Positions 10,844-22,800 of a stretch of DNA of 31,744 nucleotides are shown here, piece after piece. The position numbers were made by a program, and so were the translations under genes. This DNA is from Neocallimastix lanati (nom. inval.) (lineage: Eukaryota > Neocallimastigomycota > Neocallimastigomycetes > Neocallimastigales > Neocallimastigaceae): NCBI GenBank assembly GCA_016946835.1, contig JACVTC010000035.1, forward strand, positions 1,392,501 through 1,424,244. Direction: 5' to 3'. The notes beneath the pieces were generated by a model. It was given only the letters and a program-made list of their open reading frames with translations. It did no database searches and was not told the DNA's origin. Each line of letters starts with the position of its first letter. Position 1 is the first letter of the stretch.

Positions 10844-11271
10844 TATATATATTTTAAATACTAAAAAAAATTTTATAAAAATAGTTTTTTTTTTTTTTTT
10901 AAATATCGCCTTAAATGTTTAAAATAAATTTCGTTTATATTACACATGATTACATATACTTTAATTATTTTTTTTTTCTTTTTTGGAAACTTATTGTTTT
11001 ATCAAATAAAATAAAATTTGTATATAACGATTATATAAAATAAATTAAAAAAATTTAATGCAAAATTTTCCTTATATATTATCAAACTTTATTTATAGGT
11101 ATTTTAATTTTATTCATACAAAATATATCTTAATATGGGAATAATCTAATAATTGAACCCTTTTTATATTTTTTATATTAATACCCAATTACAAATTATT
11201 TCTTCTTATAAATGAATCCATAAATCCATAAATCCATAAATCAATAAATAACTAACAATTTAACTAATTCT

Positions 11272-11453
<182 letters not shown>

Positions 11454-11755
11454 ATAAATAAATAATAATACTTTAACCAAAAATTAATAATAATACCTTT
11501 TTTTTTTTTTTTTTTTTTTTTTTTTCTGATTATTCTATATTGAAGTGTTGTATTTATTATAAAAAATTAATACTTGAATAAAAAAAAAAAAAAGTAATGT
11601 AGGTTTATTTCATTTATTTGCCTTTAATTATCATAATAATAAAAGTGATAAAATAAATAAACATTAATACTTTTTTTTCCTTTAAATTTATTTCATTTAA
11701 ATATTTAAATATTATCTATACCTTTTTATAACTTTTTTTTTTTTTTTTTTTTTTT

Positions 11756-12056
11756 GTATCCATTAATAATATTAGAATCGTTAATTTTTTATTTCTGTAT
11801 ATTTAAAGTTGTATTAATACTTTTTTTTTTTTTTTTTGTGATGAAATGAATATTAATTATAATTATTTACGGAAAAAAATGATGATAAAGCTGATACAAT
11901 CTTGTAATAAAAAAGAAAAAAATTTTCCAAATAAAAAAAATAAAAATAAAATAAAAAAAATTGAAACAAATAAACAAATAAAATAAAAAAAGTATTAATA
12001 CAACTTTAAATATACAGAAACAAAAAATTAATGATTCTAATATTATTAAGGGAATA
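11756..12056. repeat. Long inverted repeat (foldback element)
   Basis: The 65-base arm at 11756-11820 is matched by the reverse complement of 11992-12056 with only about six differences. The arms are bounded by T tracts on the left side of each pairing and A tracts on the right, so pairing extends further in low complexity. The spacer of about 170 bases is mostly A/T tracts plus a short mixed segment (11838-11930). There is no convincing ORF inside. It resembles a non-autonomous foldback or MITE-like element or an inverted duplication; no clear target-site duplication was found. Confidence 0.7.
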
Positions 12057-12220
12057 AAAAAAAAAAATAACAAAAACAAAAAAAAAAAAAAATAAAAAAA
12101 AAGAATTGTACCAATATAAATCTTTTGTGGATTAAGGAATCAATCAATTATTACCTTTTTTTTTTTTTTTTTTTTTTTTAATGGAAGTTATCTTTCTGAA
12201 ATTATTAATGATTAATGCTT

Positions 12221-12279
12221 TTTTTTATTCTTTATTTAAATCATATAATTATTATATGATTTAAATAAAGAATAAAAAA
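12221..12279. repeat. Perfect 29-bp palindrome with 1-base spacer
   Basis: The arm 12221-12249 is the exact reverse complement of 12251-12279, with only T12250 between. The arms contain mixed sequence (TTCTTTATTTAAATCATATAAT is the inner portion, read 12228-12249), so this is not a simple TA run. It would extrude as a cruciform or form a tight RNA hairpin. Confidence 0.9.
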
Positions 12280-13366
12280 GTAACTAATGGATTGACTTTT
12301 TTTTTTTTATAATTTAAGTGCTTAATAAATAATTAAATAATGTTTATATCTAATAAAAATTATAATTTTAATAACTATTATTTATAATAATATTATTAAT
12401 TATGGTAATAATTATTATCACAGTAATTTCTTATTATCATAATAATAATCTCAAAGCTTTTAACAACTATTCCATTATTATTATTTTATTGACTGTACAT
12501 ACCGTAAATATATTTTTACAATATTACTTTTTTTAAAATATTATTGGTTAAAAATTATTACTATTATAATTTTTAAACTATTTTTTGATTTTTTGGTATA
12601 CATTATGAATATCTCTTAAGTTTTCATTGTTAAATATAATCTTTTTTTTTTAATTTATTTATTATAAATATAATAATATAATAAATAAGAAAAGGCTTCA
12701 ATAAATTCTTTAAGACAAGATAAAACATTATTAATGAAAGTTAACACCATAAATTAAAGATTAAAAAGAATAATAATAAAAATAAAAAATTAAAAATATT
12801 AATAAAAATGACCAAGAAAAAAAAATATTTTTAATTATTATCATTTAATATTTAATATTATTTTTTTAATTATTTATTTTTAATTTTTAATTCTATTTAA
12901 TGTTTAATAATTTATTATTTAAAATTAAATTTTTAATTATTATTTTACAAAAGTTTAAAAATTATCCATTTTTATATTTAATATTTTATATCAAATTTGA
13001 AGGGTTGTACAATTATTTTGTGTAATAGATAAATATTATCAAATGTTTTATTGGTAATTATTAATATATATATATGTTATGTGAGATTAATATATATATA
13101 AATTTATTTAATGAATTTTTTTTTTTTTTTTTAGTAAATTCTATTTTTATTTTTATATTATTATTATTTTATAATAATACATATATATAAATAAAATTAG
13201 TGATTTAATGTTATAAAGTTGATTTTAATTATTTATTATTATCCTTCACTATTCTATTCATGAAAATAAAAATAAATATATATTATATATATATATATAT
13301 AATTTTTTTTTTCGGTTTTTATAAAAATAATTCACAATATAAAAATTTTACTGTATAAACTTTTGA

Positions 13367-13416
<50 letters not shown>

Positions 13417-16400
13417 TTAATTATTTTTATTTAGGAATGTTTTGAATATTTTAGTATTTATTCTTTTATTATCGATAAAAAGAGTGATAATAATTATTAT
13501 TATTTTCAGAATTAAAATTATTACTAACCATGAGTTAAGAAAAGAAATGAAATAAAAAAATTTTTTTTTGAAATAAAAATTGTGGAGGTTAATTGAAACC
13601 ATAATTCTTTAAAATATTTATAAACTAAATAACTTTTCTTTTCATATAACATATACATAATAATATATATTCGAAATAAACCTTACAGTATGTATTAAAC
13701 ATACATTTTTATCTCTTTGTTTCATTATTTCTTTAAAATATTAGGTGTATCATAATAATAACGAAAGAATAAAAAATTTTAATTATTGAATAGTTTTTAT
13801 AATTTATACACCTTTTTTTTTAAAAAGTAATTCAATAATATATGAAATGTTAATTAAAGTCTACTTTTTATACAGTAAAATAAAGTAAATCAAAATAAAA
13901 TAAATTTAATAGGTTAAAATTTTATGTTTGTAACATTATCTTATTATTATCTTATTATTTTATTAATTATTAATTTGTTTTATTTTTAATAAAAATGATT
14001 TTAATGTAAAAATAAATTTCATTTATTTTTATATTAAGAAATAGTAATAATAAATAATAAAATATAATTAATATTAATTAATATATATTAGAATATATTT
14101 ATAATATATAGTAAATAATATTCCAGTATAAAATGTCATTTAATATATTGGAATCCGAACTTTTAATTAAATTTTAATTTTTCATAGTTAATAATATGAA
14201 ATGTTTTTTTTTTTTTTACCATTTTCATGTATATAATATATTTATTTTTACACTTTTATATATATAAATAATCAAATATTATATTTATTAATATTTATAT
14301 ATATTTATTATAATCCTGTCCTTTTAAATCTTTCTTATTTAAATTGCACTTAAAAAGTTAATTTAATTCAATAAAATTCATTAAATTATGCCTTTCAATC
14401 AGTAATTGGAATGATGATGAATTAATATTTAAATATAATATTTATGAAATGAAATGAGAAGAGAAGAGATGAAATATAATGAGATACAGGTTAAACTTTT
14501 TTTTTTTCATTTTTATAAGTCCTATATATAATTTTTAAACCTATTTAAATTATTTATATATTTTATTTATATATAAATAAGAAAAAAAACTAATAATTAA
14601 AAAAAGCATATTTATATATTTATTAAAAAAAACATATATATATTTATTAAATAAATATATATTAGAAAATTTAATTTATTATCATATTATACCGACATTT
14701 GTTATAAATCATTAATATTTAAATAATAATAATAAAAATCCAATAATATTCAAATTAAAGTATCACAAAACATTTCATTGTATACGTTCTTGTTAAACTC
14801 AAATCATTTTTAAAACTGAAAAATAATAAAAATTGAACAGTTTATTTCAAAATGTTATATATATTATTAATACATTTATATTATATATTATATTATAAAT
14901 GCAACATATATTATAATATATTGTTTTATGATTTTTGGTTTACTGACTTCTTTTGTAAATTATTAATTTTTTTTTAAAACAGCCATATATTAAAAAAAAA
15001 ATGTATATATCATTATTTACAAATATATTAATAATATATTTTGTAAATTTCATAGAATAGATATAATTATTATTCATAAATTAATTAAAATTTAAACTTT
15101 TATTATTTAATAGAGTTTAGTAAAGTTTATTTTATATATTGATTATTTCAAGTAAAATATGATTTATATACAATAAGAGATAGTAATATTATTATGAATA
15201 TTATTTTGAAAGGATTTATATTAACATTTATTACAATTTGTTATTGCTTCTTTTTATATATATTAATGAATTATTATATTATTTTTTTTTATTTGAAAAA
15301 ATATATATAATATATGGTAATATATAATAATACTTATAATTTATTTTATATTAAAGATTTTTTTTTTAGAAAAAATAAAAAAAGTATATAAATAATAATA
15401 TTCTTCATTTTTTTTGTATTTTTTTTTTTTTTTTCTTTTGAAATTAATTATTTATTTTCTTTGAATATTAAAAAGAAAATAAATAAAAATAATAAATAAA
15501 TAAAAAATAAAAAAAAAAAAAGAAAGAAAACAAAGAATTATTTTATTAAAAAAAGAATTTTTTTTTAAATATGTCTTAATACATAATTTTTATTCGATTT
15601 ATTTTATATCCAAATATATTTTATGTTTATTAAATTATTTAAATATTTATCTTTAGAAGATATTTGAAATATTTTTTCGTTTTTAAATAAAAATTTAGTA
15701 AATATTAATTATTTAAAATTTAGTTGTTGAATAATTTCATATATCTTCTATTAATTAATATTTAAAAAAAATTAAATGTAAATTATATTATTTAAAACAC
15801 AATAATACATACTTTTATTATCATAAATTATAGAATACATGTATATATAGTAGAACATAACCTATAAATATATATATAAATAAAATAAAAATTATAAGTT
15901 TTATAAAAATATTTAATTAAATAAAATATTTAAAAATACTTCAAAAATCAAAAATAACACAAAAAAATAAAATTAAAATTATTAGTAAAATATATAATAA
16001 ATAAAAATTAAAAAAAAAAAAAAAAAAAAAAAAACATATAAATATAAGAAATATCATATAATATAAATGAAAAAATATTATAAAACATAAACGTAAATTT
16101 AATACCTGAAATATTTTTATAACAAAAAATAATTATTTTTTATTTAAGGAAAAAAAAATAAAATAAAAAACTTATTATTTTATTAAATAAATATTTCAAT
16201 ACCTTATAATTATATTATAATTATCAACTATTTGATAAAGAATAAAGTTTAATCTTCATTAAAACATTTTAAACATTCAATTAATTATTTAAAGAAAAAT
16301 AAATTGGATACCAGAAATAGATATAATTAATATTTTGTAAAAAAAAATATTCTAAATTAAAAAAATTATTATTCTCAAATAATAAATTTTATTTATAATA

Positions 16401-16617
16401 TTGTATATTCATACATTTCAAATTAAAAAACATATATAAACCTCTATATATTATATTATATTTTGTAAGTATTTACATTTATTTATTTATACAATATATG
16501 AATATTTATATAAACAAAAGTTAAAAAAAAAATAAATTATTTTTAAGGTAAATAAAAATACTAACTTTTATTTTTTATTTAAAAAAATATAAATAAATAT
16601 TTAGATACAATAAATTT
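12280..16617. other. Long gene-free AT-rich region
   Basis: Over 4.3 kb without a supported gene. It includes a run of 45 T at 13369-13413, TA runs, an A tract near 16012-16034, and short GA-rich words near 14447-14490. The last few hundred bases before 16618 must contain the promoter and 5' leader of the gene at 16636, but composition is too uniform to point to a TATA element. Confidence 0.6.
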
Positions 16618-16626
16618 ATGTACTAA
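16618..16626 (+). promoter_or_regulatory. Two-codon upstream ORF
   Basis: ATG TAC TAA lies nine bases before the ATG of the membrane-protein gene, in the same frame. If it is within the leader it would be a minimal uORF, which generally lowers initiation at the next ATG. Whether the transcript starts upstream of it is not known from sequence. Confidence 0.4.
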
Positions 16627-16635
16627 TAAATCAAA

Positions 16636-18000
16636 ATGTATACATCATACGTTAAAAAATCAATATTAATTTTTCTTATATTATATATATTTAAAGTAAA
16701 TACTTTATATATACGACAATATAAAAATCCTAATCTTGCGGATAGTAAATATGTAGAAAGTGAAAATAATTCTAATTCAAATTCAACAGTAACGACAGCA
16801 TCAAATTCTGAAAAAACTATTGTTGAAACTAAGACTAAAGAGGTTTTGACAACTACAACTGAATTACCCAAACAAACTCTAGGGGTTGTAGATAATAAAG
16901 TTAAAGTAACAGAAGTTAAACATGCAAAAGAAACTGTAAAGGTTAATAGTACAAATACAAACAAACAGAGAGAAACAAAAACTATGAGTGAAAACCCAAC
17001 TAACACAGCTGATAATTATTTAATTGATTCTCAACCAGTAGATAACAGTAATAATCGTTTCCAGAATTTACCTGAAACAGAGGTACTACCTGAAACAGAA
17101 ACCGATCAAAATGATGATGCCACGAATTCAGATAAGAATCGTATGATGACCACTTCAATTCTTGCTGTTGTTGGATTTTGTGCTGTTGGTTTAATTGCTG
17201 TATCTGGTTATAGAGTAGTTAAAAAAAGATCATCTAAAGGTATGAAATCAAGTTATTTCTATAGTTCAACTAATAATTCAAGTTATACCTATCCATCTTC
17301 CTTAATGGAATCTGGAAATAAGAGATCTTCATTAGTAAATTCTTTAATTAATGAAGATGTAGATCAAAATAAAATCAATTCTTACATTAATGTACCATAT
17401 TCAAATAATAAAATGTTACAGAATGATACCAATTTTGAAAAAATTGGAGATCTTGGACCAAAAATGGAAGTAACTATTGATAGTAAATCAAATTTGAATA
17501 ATAAGAATGAAGAAAAGAGAGAAGTGCGCAAATCGGTTATCTCAGTTAAAAGAAGTTCAATTTCTTCTGTTACTACAGTAAGTAGAAATTCTATCATTCG
17601 TCATAGTTTTCTTAATCCAGATCTTAATATAGTAAGAACTAGTAAACGTACTCAACAATTATATGAAGCTACTAATGATCATCCTGCAATTATTGAAACA
17701 TTCCCATCTCTTGAAAGACCATTTGTACCTGCTGTACCAATTCCATTAGAAGAAAGTGACATTAATAGTCTTCATCCACATTCTATCTATCAAACCTATC
17801 AAGATGATATGGAATATGAAAATTATTATGCTTATACAATTGAAGATAAAGAATATATTATCGATCCTTCTACTAATCGTGTATTAGAAATTCATGATTT
17901 AAATACTGATGAATATATGTTAGTAGAGGAAGATTTATATTTAGATTTTAGTGGATCAGATGATTCTGATACTAACTCTGAACAACAAGAAACATTGTAA
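16636..18000 (+). CDS. Predicted single-pass (type I) membrane protein, unknown family
   Basis: An open frame of 454 codons without visible introns, ending in TAA. Residues 7-24 form a hydrophobic N-terminal signal peptide. Residues about 25-170 are a hydrophilic Ser/Thr/Asn/Glu-rich segment with three N-glycosylation sequons (N44, N49, N104) and a tandem LPETE at 146-156. Residues about 173-195 are a membrane helix followed by the basic stop-transfer KKRSSK. The remaining 255 residues would be cytosolic, rich in Ser and Asn. Four R-x-S sites cluster at 298-324 (RKS, RSS, RNS, RHS), and the C terminus from 385 on is Tyr- and acid-rich. This layout recalls fungal cell-surface sensors of the Mid2/Wsc kind, but no sequence domain is recognised, so function is not assigned. 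The ATG at 16636 is preferred because the in-frame ATG at 16618 is followed at once by a stop. The base composition is clearly richer than the flanks. Confidence 0.85.
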   Translation: MYTSYVKKSILIFLILYIFKVNTLYIRQYKNPNLADSKYVESENNSNSNSTVTTASNSEKTIVETKTKEVLTTTTELPKQTLGVVDNKVKVTEVKHAKETVKVNSTNTNKQRETKTMSENPTNTADNYLIDSQPVDNSNNRFQNLPETEVLPETETDQNDDATNSDKNRMMTTSILAVVGFCAVGLIAVSGYRVVKKRSSKGMKSSYFYSSTNNSSYTYPSSLMESGNKRSSLVNSLINEDVDQNKINSYINVPYSNNKMLQNDTNFEKIGDLGPKMEVTIDSKSNLNNKNEEKREVRKSVISVKRSSISSVTTVSRNSIIRHSFLNPDLNIVRTSKRTQQLYEATNDHPAIIETFPSLERPFVPAVPIPLEESDINSLHPHSIYQTYQDDMEYENYYAYTIEDKEYIIDPSTNRVLEIHDLNTDEYMLVEEDLYLDFSGSDDSDTNSEQQETL

Positions 18001-18730
18001 TTTTAGGATTGTTTATTTTATTATTATTTTTTTATAAACTTTTTATATATATATATAAATATTTTTTGTAGTAAAAAGATTATATAATAGTTGTTTTACC
18101 CCGTATTTATAGATGAATTATTTTTTTTTTTTTATTTTTTATTATATATATAAGAATAAAAAAAAAAATAATAAATTGTATATCCTAGTTTTTCTTTTAT
18201 TTAGTACCTTTTTTTTTTTTTTTTTTTTTTAAATAGTTTTTACATATAAAATTTTAATATTATATGTAATGAAACTAATAATGAAAACTAATATTATATT
18301 TCTTATATTAAATATTGTATGTAAAATAAAAATAAAATAGAGGTAGTAATTAAATAAATATATATTTTGTTTTTCATATTTAAATATATATATGTATATA
18401 TATTTATTATTATAATTTATTCGTTCTTTTTTTTTACAAAAAAAAAAAAAAAAAAAAAAAAATGAAAAAATGAAAAAATGAAAAAAAAAATTGTATAATT
18501 TTCAATAGTACAATAAGAACTAAAATAAGAATTTTTTTAAAATGATTAAAAATAATATTATTATTATAGTAAGAATTGATTACGAAATGGGGAAACTAAA
18601 CAGAATATATATATGTAGGGACTACAAAAAATAAATTTGAGTTAATAAAAGCGAAAATTTAGATATATTTTTATATATATATAAAAATAATTTATAAAAA
18701 AAAAATATATATATAAAGAAAATAAAACAG

Positions 18731-18775
<45 letters not shown>

Positions 18776-18786
18776 AATGGAAGGAA

Positions 18787-18819
<33 letters not shown>

Positions 18820-19136
18820 TTAATAAAAAAAAATAAATAATAAAATAATAATAATAATGATAATAATAATAATAAAAAAAGAAAAAATAAAAGAAAAAAC
18901 AAAAAAAGAAACAAAAAAAAGAAACAAAAAAAAGAAAAATAAAATAAAAAGATTAAGAATAAAAAAAAAATAATAAAGAAAAATAAAAAATAAAAAAATA
19001 AAAAAAAAAAAGATTAGAAATAAAAGAATTAAAAAAAAAAAAAAAAATTTGAACTAAAAAAAAATAAAAAAAAAAAAAAAAAAAAAAAGAAATCCCGTCC
19101 CCTCGAAATTTTTTTAATGTATTTTAATGTATTATT
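18001..19136. other. 3' flank and A-rich low-complexity region
   Basis: Starts with the 3' untranslated region of the membrane-protein gene. It then becomes almost pure A/T with a run of 41 A at 18731-18771 and long A-rich purine stretches to 19090. One tiny GC patch (19092-19105, CCCGTCCCC core) stands out. No gene was seen. Confidence 0.65.
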
Positions 19137-19468
<332 letters not shown>

Positions 19469-19469
<1 letters not shown>

Positions 19470-19788
19470 GTTAGCTTTATTAAATTTAGATCTATAATAA
19501 TATTCCTTATGGAATATGGTATACAAGGGAAATAAGTGTATGATCTATCTTTCAGCTTTAAATAAGTAATAAAGTCACATGTTACAACATGCGTTTTCCA
19601 TAACATAAAATAAATTAAAAATTAATTAAATAAATATTAAAAGATAATTAACATAGATTTATACAAGACGATAGATCATAATACATTTAAGTAATCATTA
19701 AATATAAATAAATAAATACACATAAATATAAATAAATACTATAAATAAATAAATTAAATATATAGTTAAATTATGAGTGCAGTCAACA
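19469..19788 (-). repeat. 3' LTR of the copia element
   Basis: 320 bases with TGTT/AACA ends, the same as 25500-25819 by visual comparison. It contains an 11-base inverted repeat (19539-19549 with 19670-19680) and hairpins ATATTCC/GGAATAT (19500-19517) and CATGTT/AACATG. Confidence 0.97.
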
Positions 19789-19800
19789 CTCCCCCTCAAA
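19789..19800 (-). promoter_or_regulatory. Polypurine tract
   Basis: On the coding strand it reads TTTGAGGGGGAG immediately before the 3' LTR. It is eight bases beyond the gag-pol stop codon and is the expected plus-strand DNA primer of reverse transcription. Confidence 0.9.
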
Positions 19801-19808
19801 TAATATTT

Positions 19809-22800
19809 TTAGATAAAAATGTTGTTTGTAAATTTTTGTATCTTTGGTCCATTTGAGTCCTTGGTTAATATGTCCGCTAGCATGTTTTCAGTATCAATAT
19901 ATTCTAATTTTACTTTCTTCTTTGCAATATTGTCCCTGTTGAAATGATATCTTACACTTATATGCTTTAATTTTGTATTTATTTCTCCGTTCTCCATTAT
20001 TTTCTTACTTGCTTGATTATCTGTATAGATTTTAACAGTTATCCATTTGTTTAAAATTTCTTTTATTATATTTCTAATCCATAATATTTTCTTTATATTT
20101 TCGGAAGTGCTTATGTACTCTGCTTCAGCAGTAGACGTAGCAACACTTGTTTGTTTCTTGGACAACCAGCATATCGGACTTGTTCCCATAAGTATTATTC
20201 CTCCTGAGGTAGATTTTCTATCTTCCAAACAGCCGGCAAAGTCAGAGTCGGTATATGCAACAAGCTCCCCCTTTCCATTATATTCTATCTTAAATTCTTT
20301 GGTACTATTAATATATTTTAGAATATTTATTATTTTGTTCCAATCCGATATAGTTGGATTTTCACATTTTCTTGAAGCTTTATTTACAGCGAAAGCTATG
20401 TCAGGTCTAGTACATTTCGAAAGGTATATTAAGGAACCTATTGCGCTTTTGTAGATTGTTTTATCGAAAGGTTTATTGTTTTCTGATATTTTATTATCAC
20501 CAGTACATGGTGTTTTTCTTTTCTTTGTATTATCAATATTAAATTTATATAACATATTATTTATAAAATTTTTCTGTGAAATAATATATGAATTATTTTC
20601 TTTCTTTACTTCAATTCCTAATATGTATTCAATTGGATCACATTTAGATATTTTAAATTTTGATTTTATTTTATTTATTATTTGTTTAATGTATTTGTTT
20701 TCTCCAGCGATGACCATGTCGTCCACGTATAAGCCGATAATGCATTTTGTTATATTATTTTTTGTAAATTTGAAAATACATTGTTCGGATTTAATTTGAA
20801 TGAACTCATTTTTTATTAGGAATTTTCTAATGGTATTATACCATTGTCTACCAGATTGCTTAAGGCCATACAAAGCTTTGTTGAGCTTCCAATATCCCCG
20901 CCCAAAGCGCGTATCGCCTTTAGGAATAGTAGTATAAATATCTTTATCAAGCGGAGCATTAAGGTAAGCGGCCTTTATATCTAGCTGGAAAATATTCCAC
21001 TTAAGAGCAGCAGAAATAGCGAATATTAATTTAAGACCATCAATGTTTAGAGTAGGAGAATAAGTTAATTCATAATCGATTCCCCATTTTTGTTTAAATC
21101 CACGAGCAACTAAACGAGCTTTATATTTATAAATATTATTATTTGAATCACGTTTAGTGTTGAAAACCCATTTTGTGGTAATGATGTTCTTGTTTTTAGG
21201 TACATTTTTAACAAAAGTCATAATATTATTAGAATAAAGGTTATTAAGTTCATCATTAATAGCCTCAATCCAGTTATTTTTGTCTTCACTGTTTATTGCT
21301 TCTTCATACGTATTAGGAATGTGACAAAATATAGAAGCAATAATAATGTCGTTGATTTGGTCTAGTTTTCTACGAGAACTAATATTAGTAGGTGCAGTCT
21401 CTTTATATTTTGGACTAAGTGGTCTTTTATGGATATTGCCATATTCTGTATTGGCTACAATGTCATCCATAATTTCATCTTTATTAAAATCAATAACACT
21501 TGATGCATCTATAAGAGATTTGTGGGCATAATTTTCTTTGTAAACTATATTATTGTTGTTAAATTTATTATTTATTTCGTTATTATTAGTAGGTGAAATT
21601 TCGTCTGTTTTTTGAGAAATTTGGTTGGTTGAAGAATCGGTTATTAAAGGTAAATTCTGATTAATATTATATGGAAGAGTTATATTTTTAAGATTTTCCA
21701 TTACCGTATTTTTATTATCTGAAGGAATATTATTGATATCTATTGTAGGAGTGGAGAAATTATAGTTTTTCTTCATAGAGTCGCTGGATTTTGAATTTTG
21801 TTGAATTAATTTATTATTTTTCGATAAAAAATTTTTATTAATAAAATTTTGATCATTTTTTGGTAAATTTTTGATATTCATTGATTTATTTGAATTATTA
21901 ATAGATTTATGTGAATCATTATTGTTGTCATATGTTATTATTGAATTATTTGAAGATTTTTTGATATGATATGAATGTGATTTTGCTTCAGCCAATAGAT
22001 TTTCTTGAAAATTTTCATCATTTTTTGAAAAATTTTTATTATTAAAATTTTTTTTCATATTATTATTATTTATTGTAAAATTCTGTAAATTTTGGCTTGA
22101 TTTTTCATTATTTAAAAATATTTTATTTTTATCAAAATTTTCAAATTCGGTTATTTTTTCTTTTCCTTTGTTCCTGCTGGAAGTTGAGGCGGCGTAAGCA
22201 GGATCTTCTGGTTTATATTTTTCAATAATGTTAGAATTAAAATTGGTATTCTTAATATTATTTCTAAACTTTTTATTATAATTTTTATTTATTATTTCTA
22301 AATTTCTATTTATCTCATTCAAATAATTATTTTCAGAATTATTTTTGTCAACATTGTTGAAATTGAATTTCAATTTAAATTTACAATTATTTTTATTTTT
22401 AATTTCAGGATTAATTTTAGAATTAATTTCAACATCTTTATTTAAATTATGGTTATTTTTCTGGTTTATATCTTTATTATCAAATTCTTGATTTTCTTCA
22501 TTTAACGATATATTATTGACATGCTTATTTTTAATGTAATTACTTTTATGTTCTGTATTAGTAGTCCTTTCATTATTAATATTTTCATTTAAAATGTTTT
22601 CTTCATTTAAGATGTTTCTTCCATTAAAATTATTTTCATTGTTCATATTATTATCTTCATTTATATTATTATCTTCATTTATATTATTATCTTCATTTAT
22701 AATATTATCTTCTGGATTCATATCTTTTCTATTGTTGTCTTTCATAAATGAGAAGTAAGAGTCTTTATAATTGCTTGTTTCGTATTTGTGTTTACTAGGC

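Larger units (their letters stand above)
5631..11271. other. Long gene-free AT-rich region
   Basis: More than 5.6 kb with no supported gene. It contains many A and T tracts (for example a run of 35 T at 6455-6489), TAA runs and isolated slightly richer patches (about 6240-6430, 7490-7700, 8230-8350). Those patches give short protein-like frames interrupted by stops, consistent with very old gene relics. No tRNA, rRNA or known ncRNA signature was seen by eye. Confidence 0.6.

Noticed and set aside
11867-12079. 70-codon minus-strand frame inside the foldback element
   Set aside because: Phe/Leu/Ile-rich translation of A/T tracts crossing the inverted-repeat arm.
13417-13602. 61-codon minus-strand frame
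   Set aside because: Lys/Ile/Phe composition expected of random AT-rich DNA; no motif.
16623-17006. Antisense frame of 127 codons over the membrane-protein gene
   Set aside because: Shadow of the plus-strand gene; codon use and composition fit the sense strand.
17069-17101. LPETE motifs resembling a sortase sorting signal
   Set aside because: The LPXTG sorting signal needs a Gly and a bacterial sortase; this is a eukaryotic protein and the motif is a short tandem duplication.
19089-19106. AATCCCGTCCCCTCG patch resembling the 3' end of a tRNA T-arm and acceptor
   Set aside because: No 5' half, no A box, surrounded by A tracts; too short to call a tRNA or SINE.
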